From assembly GCA_003278165.1 (NCBI GenBank), contig QCGU01000007.1, forward strand, positions 1-44,447: 44,447 nucleotides of DNA. Reading direction: 5' to 3'. The position numbers and the translations under genes are program-made. The notes below the pieces were generated by a model. It was not told the origin of the DNA. It searched no databases and saw only the letters and a program-made list of their open reading frames with translations. Below, one piece after another: positions 18,780 through 31,631 of this stretch (its first letter is position 1; each line of letters begins with the position of its first letter). This DNA is from Pelagibacteraceae bacterium AG-390-A02. Its GTDB lineage: Bacteria > Pseudomonadota > Alphaproteobacteria > Pelagibacterales > Pelagibacteraceae.

Positions 18780-19328
18780 ATGCCAAAATCAAAGTCAGCT
18801 TATAGCACCCCATCTATAAAACAAAAATCAGATACATATATATTTGTTGTCTGGGTAGATAACGAGGCTGGTGTTCTTGCAAGGGTAGTTGGTTTGTTTT
18901 CCGGTAGAGGTTATAATATTGAGTCATTGGCAGTAGCAGAAGTCGATGCTGTTAAAAATATATCAAGAATTACAATTGTAACAACCGGAACACCACAAGT
19001 AATCGATCAGATTAGACTTCAATTAACCAAATTAGTACCTGTACATAAAGTTGGTGAATTTAAAAGAGACGATAAAGACGTGATTTTTAAAGAGATGGCT
19101 CTATTTAAAATTGTAGGTAAAAAAAATAAAATTGAAAAATGTTTAAATGCTTGTAAAAAATTTAACCCAGTAGTATTGGATGAAACAAAATCATCCGCAG
19201 TTATTCAAATAACAGCACTTAGAAGAGAAATTGATAAAATGAGTAAAAAATTAAAGCCCTTAGGACTTATAAGCACTTCAAGAACTGGGGCTGTTGCAAT
19301 GACAAGAGGTGCAAAAATTTTTAACTAG
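18780..19328 (+). CDS. ilvN: Acetolactate synthase, small (regulatory) subunit
   Basis: The regulatory subunit binds valine and activates the catalytic subunit. The 182-aa protein has an N-terminal ACT domain from about residue 22 (TYIFVVWVDNEAGVLARVVGLFSGRGYNIESLAVAEVD is the region 19-57) and the C-terminal ALS_ss domain (RDDKDVIFKEMALFKIV onwards), ending with the typical ISTSRTGAVAMTRGAKIF. An added N-terminal tail of about 18 polar residues precedes the ACT domain. It lies 5 bp after ilvB and 17 bp before ilvC. It could equally be labelled ilvH. Confidence 0.95.
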   Translation: MPKSKSAYSTPSIKQKSDTYIFVVWVDNEAGVLARVVGLFSGRGYNIESLAVAEVDAVKNISRITIVTTGTPQVIDQIRLQLTKLVPVHKVGEFKRDDKDVIFKEMALFKIVGKKNKIEKCLNACKKFNPVVLDETKSSAVIQITALRREIDKMSKKLKPLGLISTSRTGAVAMTRGAKIFN

Positions 19329-19342
19329 TTAACAGGAGATAA

Positions 19343-20368
<1,026 letters not shown>

Positions 20369-20447
20369 TTTTACTGACAATTTATAACTGTAATAATCTT
20401 TTTTTTTCACTTATAATTTTTTTATAAATTTAAAAAAGAGGTTAATT

Positions 20448-22010
20448 ATGAAAACTAAAAATATAGTAAGAATATTACTATCATTAGTTCTAGTATTTGG
20501 ATTTTCTTCAGCATGGGCGAAAACTATCAAGTGGTCAATGCAAGGAGATAGTCTTACACTAGATCCACACGCACAAAACGAAGGTCCGACTACGCAGGTA
20601 TCTAGACAAGTTTATGAAGCACTTGTTCAAAGAGCAGTAGATATGAATATAGAACCCGCTTTAGCTACCGAATGGAGAACTACAGATCCTAATACTTGGA
20701 TTTTTACATTAAGAGAAGGTGTTAAATTTTCAGATGGTTCTTTAATGACAGAAGAGGATGTAGTGTTCAGTATATTAAGAGCAAAGCAGAGAACATCTGA
20801 TTTTAAAGAATACATTAGTACGATATCAGGTGTCGAAGCATTTGGTAAAAACCGTGTAAAAATTACAACTAGTAAACCTAATCCAATACTTTTGAACCAA
20901 TTATCAAATATTTTTATAATGTCTAAAGCATGGTCAGAGAAAAATTTTGCAATGTCACCTCAAAACTGGGATGCAGGACAAGAGACATTCTCAGCAACAA
21001 ATGCTATGGGAACTGGTCCTTTTAAGATTACTTTGAGAGAACCTAACACTAAGACAGTGTTTAAGAGAAATTATAATTGGTGGGGTGAAATGGAAGATAA
21101 AAGTATTAGAAAAATTGAATTACTTCCAATTAAGAACGCCGCAACAAGAGTAGCTGCTTTATTATCTGGTGAAATTGATATAGTGACTGATGCACCAGTT
21201 CAAGATTTGAAAAGAATTGGTTCTTCATCAGCCCACAAAGTTGAAAGTACAGCCCAGATGAGAACAATCTTTTTAGGAATGGATCAGGCTGCGGATAAAT
21301 TAAGAACTGGAAATACTGGCGATAACCCTTTTAAGAAAAAAGAAGTTAGACAAGCTCTTTACCAAGCAATTGATATTGAAGCGATCAAGAAAAAAGTAAT
21401 GAGAGGCTTAAGTGAGCCAGCAGGAATAATTACTTTTCCTGGTGTAAATGGTTACACAGCAGAACTTGATAAAAGATTACCTTATGATGTTGATGCTGCA
21501 AAAAAACTTTTAGCTAGCGCAGGATATCCAAATGGTTTTGATGTTGAGCTAAGATGTCCTAATGACAGATATGTAAATGATGAAGCAATTTGTACAGCTG
21601 TTGTTGGTATGTTAGGTAAAATTGGAGTTAATGTTAACTTGTTTGCTCAAACTAAAAGCAAACACTTTAAAGAGCTAAAAGATGACCAAGGTGATTTTTA
21701 TATGCTTGGATGGGGTGTACCAACTTTAGACAGTCATTATGTATTTCATTACTTATATGAAACAGGTGCTAGTTGGAACAAAGTTAACTTCAGTAACGCT
21801 GATGTAGATGCTGCAATTAGAGTTATGGAAGGTGAAGTTGATTTAGATAAAAGAAATGCTGCAATTGCAAAAGCTTGGAAAATTGTAAGAGATGATATTG
21901 CATATCTTCCTTTACACCACCAAGTAATTTCTTGGGCGTCTAAAAGCAACGTGAATGTTCCTATCAGACCTAATAACGAACCGTTATTTAGAGCTGCTAC
22001 TGTAAATTAA
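20448..22010 (+). CDS. ABC transporter substrate-binding protein, peptide/oligopeptide type (SBP_bac_5)
   Basis: The periplasmic receptor of a peptide/nickel/opine-type importer. The 520-aa product has a Sec signal peptide (about 1-24, ending SSAWA) and the family-5 fold: SLTLDPHAQNEGPTTQVSRQVYEALVQR near the mature N-terminus, LREGVKFSDGSLMTEEDVVFSI, NAMGTGPFKI, and VRQALYQAIDIEAIKKKVMRGLSEPA. A Shine-Dalgarno (AGAGG) precedes the ATG. The substrate cannot be named; dipeptides or oligopeptides are the default for this family. A 34-bp perfect palindrome follows the stop codon, before the permease genes. Confidence 0.93.
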   Translation: MKTKNIVRILLSLVLVFGFSSAWAKTIKWSMQGDSLTLDPHAQNEGPTTQVSRQVYEALVQRAVDMNIEPALATEWRTTDPNTWIFTLREGVKFSDGSLMTEEDVVFSILRAKQRTSDFKEYISTISGVEAFGKNRVKITTSKPNPILLNQLSNIFIMSKAWSEKNFAMSPQNWDAGQETFSATNAMGTGPFKITLREPNTKTVFKRNYNWWGEMEDKSIRKIELLPIKNAATRVAALLSGEIDIVTDAPVQDLKRIGSSSAHKVESTAQMRTIFLGMDQAADKLRTGNTGDNPFKKKEVRQALYQAIDIEAIKKKVMRGLSEPAGIITFPGVNGYTAELDKRLPYDVDAAKKLLASAGYPNGFDVELRCPNDRYVNDEAICTAVVGMLGKIGVNVNLFAQTKSKHFKELKDDQGDFYMLGWGVPTLDSHYVFHYLYETGASWNKVNFSNADVDAAIRVMEGEVDLDKRNAAIAKAWKIVRDDIAYLPLHHQVISWASKSNVNVPIRPNNEPLFRAATVN

Positions 22011-22020
22011 ATAAAAATTA

Positions 22021-22054
22021 TTATAAGCCCCTTAAAATTTTAAGGGGCTTATAA
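22021..22054. terminator. 34-bp perfect palindrome: terminator/attenuator after the peptide-binding protein gene
   Basis: The two 17-nt arms (TTATAAGCCCCTTAAAA and its exact reverse complement) give an uninterrupted palindrome with a GCCCCTT/AAGGGGC core. It starts 11 bp after the binding-protein stop and ends 18 bp before the permease TTG start. The 3' side is AT-rich but lacks a long T run, so it may act as a partial terminator, or as an RNA 3' end stabiliser that lowers permease expression relative to the binding protein. Confidence 0.75.
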
Positions 22055-22072
22055 GTTTAAATTCCTCACAAA

Positions 22073-23056
22073 TTGATAAAGTATTTTTTTAAAAGATTAT
22101 TTCAATCAGCTTTGGTAATGCTAGTTGTTGCCTTTGTTTCTTTCTCTTTGTTTAATTTTGTAGGAGATCCAATAAACAATATGGTTGGAGAGGAAACCTC
22201 AGATGAAGAGAGGGCTGAATTGAGAGAAACACTGGGTTTAATGGATCCAATTCATGTCCAATTTTCAAGATTTGTAATTAATGCGTCCAAAGGAGAATTT
22301 GGTATTTCTTATCAATTAAGAAGACCTGTATCTGAACTGATCGTTGAGAGATTACCAGCTACTATTGAACTTGTTGTAATTTCTGCTTTGATAGCATTGG
22401 TAACAGGAACTCTTTTAGGAGTTTACACAGGTATAAATAGAAAGGGTTTTTTGAGTGACTTCGTTTTGGCAGTTTCATTGCTTGGAGTATCACTCCCCAC
22501 ATTTGTAATTGGGATATTATTTATTTATTTATTTGCTGTAATTTTAGGAGTACTTCCCTCATTTGGCAGAGGAGAAGTAGTTGATCTAGGATTTTGGACA
22601 ACAGGCTTCTTAACTGTTTCAGGTCTTAAAGCGATTATTCTTCCTTCAGTTACATTAAGTCTTTTTCAAATGACATATATTATAAGGTTAGTAAGAGCTG
22701 AAATGATGGAAATTTTACAAACTGATTACATAAAATTTGCTCGAGCACGTGGAATTAGTGAAGATAGCATTAAATACAAACATGCATTAAAAAATGGTTT
22801 GATACCTGTAATTACGATTGCTGGAATTAACATAGGAACATTAATTGCGTTTTCAATTATAACAGAAACTGTTTTTCAATGGCCTGGAATGGGTTTCTTG
22901 TTTATCCAAGCTGTTCAGTTTGTAGATATACCGATAATGTCAGCATATTTAGTTTTTATAGCATTTGTTTTTGTTATGATAAATTTTATAGTTGATATTC
23001 TATATTATTTTATTGATCCAAGGATTAGAGTTAAAGGAGATACCGCAAGTGGATAA
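22073..23056 (+). CDS. Peptide-type ABC transporter permease (DppB/OppB family)
   Basis: One of the two membrane subunits of the importer. The 327-aa product begins with the family-typical short basic start and first helix (MIKYFFKRLFQSALVMLVVAFVSFSLF). It has about six membrane helices and the EAA-loop motif ARARGISEDSIKYKHALKNGLIPVIT, followed by TETVFQWPGMG. The start is a TTG at 22073; no in-frame ATG upstream fits, and the ATG further in would remove the first helix. It overlaps the next permease gene by 8 bp. Confidence 0.93.
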   Translation: MIKYFFKRLFQSALVMLVVAFVSFSLFNFVGDPINNMVGEETSDEERAELRETLGLMDPIHVQFSRFVINASKGEFGISYQLRRPVSELIVERLPATIELVVISALIALVTGTLLGVYTGINRKGFLSDFVLAVSLLGVSLPTFVIGILFIYLFAVILGVLPSFGRGEVVDLGFWTTGFLTVSGLKAIILPSVTLSLFQMTYIIRLVRAEMMEILQTDYIKFARARGISEDSIKYKHALKNGLIPVITIAGINIGTLIAFSIITETVFQWPGMGFLFIQAVQFVDIPIMSAYLVFIAFVFVMINFIVDILYYFIDPRIRVKGDTASG

Positions 23057-23981
23057 TAATTTAAATTTAACAAGATGGGAAAGAATTAAGGATAGTGATA
23101 TTTATCACAGCTTCATAAAATCTCCTACTGCAATTATATCTTCAGTAATTTTATTTATCATTTTTTTCTGTTCTTTTTTTATTGAATTTTTAACACCTTA
23201 CACACCTTTTGATCCATCATCTTTATCCTTAATGGATGCATTTACACCTCCGTCTTGGACAGAGGATGGTTTGGCACAATTTATTTTAGGAACTGATGGT
23301 CAAGGAAGAGATATGTTATCAACCATTTTATATGGATGTAGAATATCTCTTATTGTGGGTTTTGCTGCGATTATATTTAGTTTAGTTCTTGGTGTTGGTT
23401 TAGGATTAACGGCTGGATATTTTGGTGGCAAGTACGAAATGGTAGTAATGAGACTTACAGATGTTCAGTTGACTGTACCAAGTATATTAATGGCACTCTT
23501 AGTAGACGGAATAGCAAGAGGATTAATTTCAAGAGAAATGCATGATGAAATGGCCATTTACGTTTTGATATTTGCTATTGGGATTTCCGAATGGCCACAG
23601 TTTGCGAGAGTATCAAGAGCAGCAACTTTGGTTGAAAAAAATAAAGACTATGTGTCTGCATCAACAATAATTGGTGTTTCAAACATAATAATTATGTTTA
23701 AACATATCCTGCCAAATATCATGAGACCTGTTTTGGTCATCGGCACAATTGGTTTAGCTCTTGCTATTTTAGCAGAGTCAACTTTAAGTTTTTTGGGTGT
23801 TGGAGTTCCACCAACTACCCCTTCTTTAGGAACTTTAATAAGATTGGGTAATGATTTTTTGTTTTCGGGAGAATGGTGGATTACATTTTTCCCAGCAATT
23901 TTTTTGGTGATTTTAGCTTTTTCAATTAACTTATTAGGAGACTGGATGAGAGATACTTTAAATCCAAAATTAAAAAAATGA
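23049..23981 (+). CDS. Peptide-type ABC transporter permease (DppC/OppC family)
   Basis: The second membrane subunit. I place the start at GTG 23049 (VDNNLNLTRWERIKDSDIYHSF; 310 aa), which overlaps the upstream stop by 8 bp. An ATG at 22992 is in frame but lies inside the previous gene and would add 19 hydrophobic residues with no family match. The usual OppC N-terminal region, FILGTDGQGRDMLSTILYGCRISL, and EAA loop (VSASTIIGVSNIIIMFKHILPNIMRP) are clear, followed by AESTLSFLGVGVPPTTPSLG. It is coupled to the ATPase gene by a 4-bp ATGA overlap. Confidence 0.92.
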   Translation: MDNNLNLTRWERIKDSDIYHSFIKSPTAIISSVILFIIFFCSFFIEFLTPYTPFDPSSLSLMDAFTPPSWTEDGLAQFILGTDGQGRDMLSTILYGCRISLIVGFAAIIFSLVLGVGLGLTAGYFGGKYEMVVMRLTDVQLTVPSILMALLVDGIARGLISREMHDEMAIYVLIFAIGISEWPQFARVSRAATLVEKNKDYVSASTIIGVSNIIIMFKHILPNIMRPVLVIGTIGLALAILAESTLSFLGVGVPPTTPSLGTLIRLGNDFLFSGEWWITFFPAIFLVILAFSINLLGDWMRDTLNPKLKK

Positions 23982-25660
23982 GCTTTCTAAAAATTAACAA
24001 TCTTAGCGTTGACTATAAAATGCGAAAAGAGACTGTTTACGCTGCTAAAAATGTAAATATTGAGGTAAATAAAGGTGAAATTTTAGGATTGGTTGGCGAG
24101 TCTGGTTCAGGAAAAAGTACAGTTGGAAACGCTATAATTAATTTAATTGATGAGCCAGGGAAGGTTTCCAGTGGTTCAGTGGTATTAGGAGATTTAAATA
24201 TTCATGAAAATTCAGAAAGTATTGTTAAATATAGAGGAAATAAAATTGGATTAATATTTCAAGATCCACAAACATCTTTAAATCCAATTTTAACAGTCGG
24301 GGAACAATTAATAGAAACTATACAAACTCATCTAAAGTTAAGTAAAGAAGATGCAAAAAATAAATCAATTAACTTATTAAAAGAAGTTGGAATTAAGGAT
24401 GCTGAAAAAAGATTTGATGATTATCCTCATCAGTTTTCAGGTGGAATGAGACAAAGAGTTGTTATTTCTTTGGCTTTATGTTGTGAACCAGAATTATTAA
24501 TTGCTGATGAACCCACAACTGCATTGGATGTTTCTATTCAGTCGCAGATTTTAGATTTAATAAAAAAACTAACACAAGAAAGAAATTTAGCTGTGATTTT
24601 AATAACACATGATATGGGTGTCATAGCTGAGACAGCTAATCGTGTAGCTGTAATGAAAAGTGGAAATTTAGTAGAAATCGGTGAAACAAAAAATATATTA
24701 ACAAGCCCTCAGCAAAGTTATACCAAAAGTCTTGTAAGCTCTGTTCCTCCAACCAATAAAAAAATTTCAAGATTTGTAATAGTAGAAAAAGAAAATAAAA
24801 AAAATAAAGAAAATAATATCAAAATATTGAATAGATGGACTAAAAAAGAGATTATCAATCAAGATTTAGTTCAGGTTAAAAATCTTAATAAAAGTTTTGA
24901 TGATAATTTTTTTGCAGAAAATTCTAAAAATTCTATACTTGCCGTAAATAATGTTTCCTTTGAAATAAAGGAAGGTGAATCATTTGGACTGGTAGGTGAA
25001 AGTGGAAGTGGAAAATCAACTATTGCAAAAATGATAGTAAATTTATTCAAACCTTCTTCAGGAGATATATTTTTTGATAATACTTGTATTACAAAAATCA
25101 AAAATAGATCAGAATTAATGACATTTAGAAAACAAATACAAATGATATTCCAAGATCCTTACTCATCATTAAATGGTAGAATGAAAGTTAAAGATATTAT
25201 TGCCGAACCTATTGTGCTTCACAATCATTCGATATCTAATTCTGATCTTAATAATTATATTTATGATTTATTAGACTCGGTTGAGATGACTCAAAAATCT
25301 GCAGATAGATATCCACATGAGTTTTCAGGTGGTCAAAGACAAAGAATCTCGATTGCTAGAGCTTTGGCAACTCAGCCAAGACTTTTGGTTTGTGATGAAC
25401 CCACATCTGCACTAGATGTTAGTATTCAAGCTCAAATATTAAATTTGTTAAAGGATCTTCAGGAGCAATTAAATTTAACTATTTTATTTATTAGTCATGA
25501 CTTGCCGGTTGTAAGACAAATGTGTGATAGAATTGGAGTTTTAAAAGATGGTAAGTTATGTGAAGTTTCAAATACAGAGGATTTATTCTTGAGTCCTTCA
25601 CATGAATATACAAAGGAACTTTTACACTTGATGCCAAAAATTGAGTCTATTTATAATTAA
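23978..25660 (+). CDS. Peptide-type ABC transporter ATPase, fused DppD-DppF form
   Basis: Two complete nucleotide-binding domains in one 560-aa chain, replacing separate DppD and DppF. Domain 1: Walker A GESGSGKST at about 40-48, signature QFSGGMRQR and Walker B LLIADEPTTALD. Domain 2: Walker A GESGSGKST at about 340-348, signature EFSGGQRQR and Walker B LLVCDEPTSALD. A Lys/Asn-rich linker at about 260-300 joins them. Both halves carry the oligopeptide-transporter C-terminal region (PTNKK in half 1). The ATG overlaps the permease stop. It is the last gene of the transporter operon; 102 bp separate it from leuA. Confidence 0.94.
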   Translation: MSFLKINNLSVDYKMRKETVYAAKNVNIEVNKGEILGLVGESGSGKSTVGNAIINLIDEPGKVSSGSVVLGDLNIHENSESIVKYRGNKIGLIFQDPQTSLNPILTVGEQLIETIQTHLKLSKEDAKNKSINLLKEVGIKDAEKRFDDYPHQFSGGMRQRVVISLALCCEPELLIADEPTTALDVSIQSQILDLIKKLTQERNLAVILITHDMGVIAETANRVAVMKSGNLVEIGETKNILTSPQQSYTKSLVSSVPPTNKKISRFVIVEKENKKNKENNIKILNRWTKKEIINQDLVQVKNLNKSFDDNFFAENSKNSILAVNNVSFEIKEGESFGLVGESGSGKSTIAKMIVNLFKPSSGDIFFDNTCITKIKNRSELMTFRKQIQMIFQDPYSSLNGRMKVKDIIAEPIVLHNHSISNSDLNNYIYDLLDSVEMTQKSADRYPHEFSGGQRQRISIARALATQPRLLVCDEPTSALDVSIQAQILNLLKDLQEQLNLTILFISHDLPVVRQMCDRIGVLKDGKLCEVSNTEDLFLSPSHEYTKELLHLMPKIESIYN

Positions 25661-25713
25661 TTTTTGTATCACCTAAAATGGACTAAAAATAAAAGCTAAT
25701 TATACTTATTATT

Positions 25714-25741
25714 TTGCAATCTCTCTTATAGATTGTATTAT
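25714..25741 (+). promoter_or_regulatory. Predicted leuA promoter
   Basis: TTGCAA (25714-25719) is followed after 16 bp by TATTAT (25736-25741); shifting the -35 box by one base (TTTGCA) gives 17 bp. It lies 21 bp before the leuA ATG, which argues that leuA (and perhaps mreB after it) has its own promoter and does not depend on read-through from the transporter operon. No T-box or leader peptide is visible. Confidence 0.5.
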
Positions 25742-25762
25742 AGATTTTCTAAATATTTTATT

Positions 25763-28368
<2,606 letters not shown>

Positions 28369-28371
28369 GAG

Positions 28372-29217
28372 ATGGTAAAAGGCAGAGATGATTTTGTAAT
28401 TGCCTTAAGATCAGCTTTTTTTAAAAAGAAAGATAAACAAAAGTTTTCATTAATAAGCTTAATTATTTTATCTATAGTAATAATATTTTTAAGTAATTTT
28501 AATTTTAAACCAATTCAAATTGTAAAATTAGGAATTAATGAAGTAATTTATAGATCTTCTTATATTTCATCAATTCCAGAAAATAAAATTAAAGAGGTAA
28601 CATCCAAATTTAAATTACATATTGATTTATACGAAAATTATCAAAACGAATTAATTAAAAAACAAAATACAGATGAGATTAAAGTATTAAATAATATTTT
28701 AATTGCTGAAAATAAAAGACTTAGAGAGTTGATTGATGAAAGGATAAATTCAGAAGAAATATTTGCGAGAGTTATAATTGATAGAGAAAGTCCATATTTA
28801 AAATCTATTGTGTTGAATAGAGGGTCAAAAGATAATGTAAAAATTGGAATGGCAATAATGGATAGAAACTATTTAGTTGGTCAGATAATTGAGGTAAATT
28901 ACTCAAATTCAAGAGCTCTCCTATTGTCAGATTTAAACAGTAAAATACCAGTGATAATTCAACCTCCATTTTTGCAAGCTGTAGCTTCTGGAACCGGTAA
29001 AGATCATGGAATAATTGAATACACTAAAGATGAATATAAAGAAAATCAGATTGAAAGTGAGGCAGTTGTATATACTTCTGGCTTGGGTGGTATTTTTAAA
29101 CCAGGTATTCCAGTTGGCAAAATTACAAATAATTCTGAGAAATTAAATTTTTTTTCTGACTTTGGACAATTAAGTTTTGTAAAGATTGTAGAATTTAAGA
29201 TAGGTGAGGATCAATAA
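28372..29217 (+). CDS. mreC: Rod shape-determining protein MreC
   Basis: A bitopic membrane protein that links MreB to the periplasmic wall synthases. The 281-aa product has a cytoplasmic basic N-terminus, one membrane helix at about 25-43 (FSLISLIILSIVIIFLSNF), a short coiled-coil stretch (about 75-120) and the beta-barrel periplasmic domain (ARVIIDRESPYLKSIVLNRGSKDNVKIGMAIMD, VGQI, SRALLLSDLNSKIPV). It lies 3 bp after mreB and overlaps mreD by one base (TAATGG). Confidence 0.93.
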   Translation: MVKGRDDFVIALRSAFFKKKDKQKFSLISLIILSIVIIFLSNFNFKPIQIVKLGINEVIYRSSYISSIPENKIKEVTSKFKLHIDLYENYQNELIKKQNTDEIKVLNNILIAENKRLRELIDERINSEEIFARVIIDRESPYLKSIVLNRGSKDNVKIGMAIMDRNYLVGQIIEVNYSNSRALLLSDLNSKIPVIIQPPFLQAVASGTGKDHGIIEYTKDEYKENQIESEAVVYTSGLGGIFKPGIPVGKITNNSEKLNFFSDFGQLSFVKIVEFKIGEDQ

Positions 29218-29735
29218 TGGCTTCATTGAATAAAAGTACTTTTTTAAGATCATTACTTTCATATTTACCAATTATTCTTTTGTTTTTTTCAGTGTTTAAT
29301 GAATTTGATTTTAATTATTTAAAATTAGATTATTTTTCATTCAATTTTATTTTTATTTTAATTTTCTTTTGGACACTAAGAAATCCAGATTACCTGGGAT
29401 ATTTTTCAATTTTTTTAGCAGGAATTGTTAATGATGTTGTAATTGGTATTCCAATAGGAATAAGCAGCTTTTGTTACTTATTAATCTGTGCCATTACCTC
29501 TTATATTAGACAAATTACATTAAGTCCAAAATTTATAAATGATTGGCTTTCTTTTATTGTGGCTGTTTTGCTTATAAACTCAATTCAAGTAATAATTTTA
29601 GATTTAATATTTTTATATCAAGTAGATTATACGAGCTACTTGATAAACTCTGGTTTTACTTTTTTATTTTACCCATTATTTTTTATATTATTTAATATTT
29701 TAAACAGCAAAATTTCACTTAAAAAGAATGATTAA
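29217..29735 (+). CDS. mreD: Rod shape-determining protein MreD
   Basis: An integral membrane subunit of the elongasome, 172 aa with about five hydrophobic helices and very few charged residues between them. Sequence conservation in this family is low, but topology, length and position between mreC and mrdA identify it. The segment FSIFLAGIVNDVVIGIPIGISSFCYLL contains the loosely conserved G...D...G.P.G pattern of the family. Its 3' end overlaps the mrdA start by 8 bp. Confidence 0.88.
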   Translation: MASLNKSTFLRSLLSYLPIILLFFSVFNEFDFNYLKLDYFSFNFIFILIFFWTLRNPDYLGYFSIFLAGIVNDVVIGIPIGISSFCYLLICAITSYIRQITLSPKFINDWLSFIVAVLLINSIQVIILDLIFLYQVDYTSYLINSGFTFLFYPLFFILFNILNSKISLKKND

Positions 29736-31631
29736 AGGAAATTCAGGAATTAGAAAAACAGACGTAATTAATAGACGTATGTTTATTATAGGTGCTGCAA
29801 AAATAATAATTTTTATGGGAATTATAGCTAGACTTTTTTCTCTACAAGTTAATGAAAATAAAAAATATCTTACTCTTTCAGACAAAAATAGAATTAGAGA
29901 ATGGAAGTTGCCACCTATAAGAGGGGATATTGTTGATTATTTTGGAAATATAATAGCTGGAAATTTAAAAGTATATCAACTTCATATAATTCCTGAACAA
30001 GTTGAAAACTTTAATTATTTGTTAACACGATTAAAAACTATACTTAATTTAAGTGATAAAAAATAGAAAAAATTGTAAAATTAAAAAATAAATTAAAACC
30101 TTGGGAAAGTATTATTGTCTCTGAAAATTTATCTTGGAGTGATTTTTTAAAGATAAATAATTATTTATATGATTTGGTTGGTGTTAAGCCAGTTATGACC
30201 ATTTCAAGAAATTACCCTTTTAGTGAAGTCTATACACATATTTTAGGATATGTCAGCCAACCTAACGAAGAAGAAATTCTTGCCAATGAAACAGTACAAG
30301 AAAGATTTGTTCCAGGAATGAAAATTGGAAAATTGGGATTAGAAAAAACTTTAGAAAACCATCTGATTGGAACGAATGCAATCCAAAGGTATGAAGTTAA
30401 TGCTTATGGAAAAAGAATTAATCAACTAGAACATCAAAAAGGTGAACAAGGTTCAAGAGTAAGATTAACAGTTGATACTGAAGTTCAAAAGGCTTGTGGA
30501 AAACTTTTAAATGATCGAGCAGGCTCAATTAGTGTTATGGATATTTATTCAGGCGATATTATTGCCATGTACTCTTCTCCTTCTTATGATCCAAACAAAT
30601 TTTTGTTTGGTATAAGTAATGACGATTGGGCGTTAATTAGAAATAATCCATTAAAACCTCTAGTAAATAAGACACTTTCAGGACTTTATTCACCAGGTTC
30701 TACGATAAAACCAATTGTAGCTTTGTCTGCTTTAGAAAACAAAATTGTTAGCCCAAGTTTTAAAGTTAAATGTACTGGAAAGATGGAGCTTTATGGACAG
30801 ACTTTTCACTGTTGGAAAGAAAAGGGTCATGGATTTGTAAGTTTAAAAAATGCAATGAAACAATCATGTGATACTTATTTTTATGAAGTTGCAAGATTAC
30901 TGGGTGTAGATCGATTAAATGTTACAGCTGAAAAATTTGGTCTAAGCAAAAAAGTATTAGGAGATTATTTTGATTTTGAAAAATCTGGTTTATTTCCAAA
31001 CACTAAATGGAAAAAAAATAATCTTGGAAAAGGGTGGGTTCTTGGTGAAACATTAATAACTGGAATAGGTCAAGGTTACACACAAACAACTCCTCTTCAA
31101 CTATGTCTTATGACAGCGCAGATTGCTAATGGAGGCTACTCAATAAAACCAAGAATAATTGTAGATAATAATCCTATGCCAGTTGAGGAAATAAAAAGAA
31201 AATTAAAAGAAGAAACTTTGCATACTCAAGAAAAGAAATTATTTAATGATCCCAGAAATATAAAAATTGTTCAAGAAGCCATGTTTAGCTCTACCAATGA
31301 ATTATATGGAACCTCGTACAAATCTAGAATAGATGACCCAAAATATCAATTTGCAGGCAAAACTGGTACCGCTCAGGTTAAGAGAATTAGTATGCGAGAA
31401 AGAGAACTTGATTTAAAAATTGAACAAATCCCCTATAAAGATCGTGATCATGCATTATATATCGCCTATGGTCCGTATATTAATCCTAGGTATGCATTAA
31501 GCATTATAGTTGAGCATGGTGGTTCGGGAAGTAGAACTGCAGCGCCAATAGCAAAAGAATTGTTCAAATTAATTATAGATAGAAACGATTTAAGAAATAA
31601 ACAAAAAAACTTTGAGGAAATAAAAATTTAA
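29728..31631 (+). pseudogene. mrdA: Penicillin-binding protein 2 gene, interrupted by a single-base frameshift
   Basis: PBP2 is the transpeptidase of rod elongation. The first 112 codons (29728-30066; membrane anchor at about 18-40, then the family-typical LPPIRGDIVDYFGN) end at a TAG directly after an A6 run at 30058-30063. The rest of the protein continues without a stop in the -1 frame from 30063 (IEKIVKLKNKLKPWESIIV) to 31631. Adding one A to the run restores a single 634-aa PBP2. The downstream part holds the active-site motifs SPGSTIKP (SxxK), QSCDTY (SxN-like) and AGKTGTAQ (KTG), and no other lesion is seen. Flanks mreD and mrdB are intact and the gene is normally needed for growth as a rod. 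I therefore favour a homopolymer sequencing error or tolerated slippage over real loss. Confidence 0.9.

Noticed and set aside
20385-20410. Intrinsic terminator after ilvC (T9 run at 20399-20407)
   Set aside because: The T run is there, but the only hairpin nearby is a weak 5-bp stem more than 20 nt upstream.
22992-23048. Upstream ATG for the DppC-type permease
   Set aside because: It lies well inside the DppB-type gene and reads its hydrophobic end in another frame; GTG at 23049 fits the usual short overlap.
25733-25762. Ten-codon upstream extension of leuA
   Set aside because: It overlaps the predicted -10 box and adds residues outside the family N-terminus.
25661-25762. T-box, SAM- or glycine-riboswitch before leuA
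   Set aside because: No conserved core of these RNAs could be recognised in the 102 bp, and the best explanation is a plain promoter.
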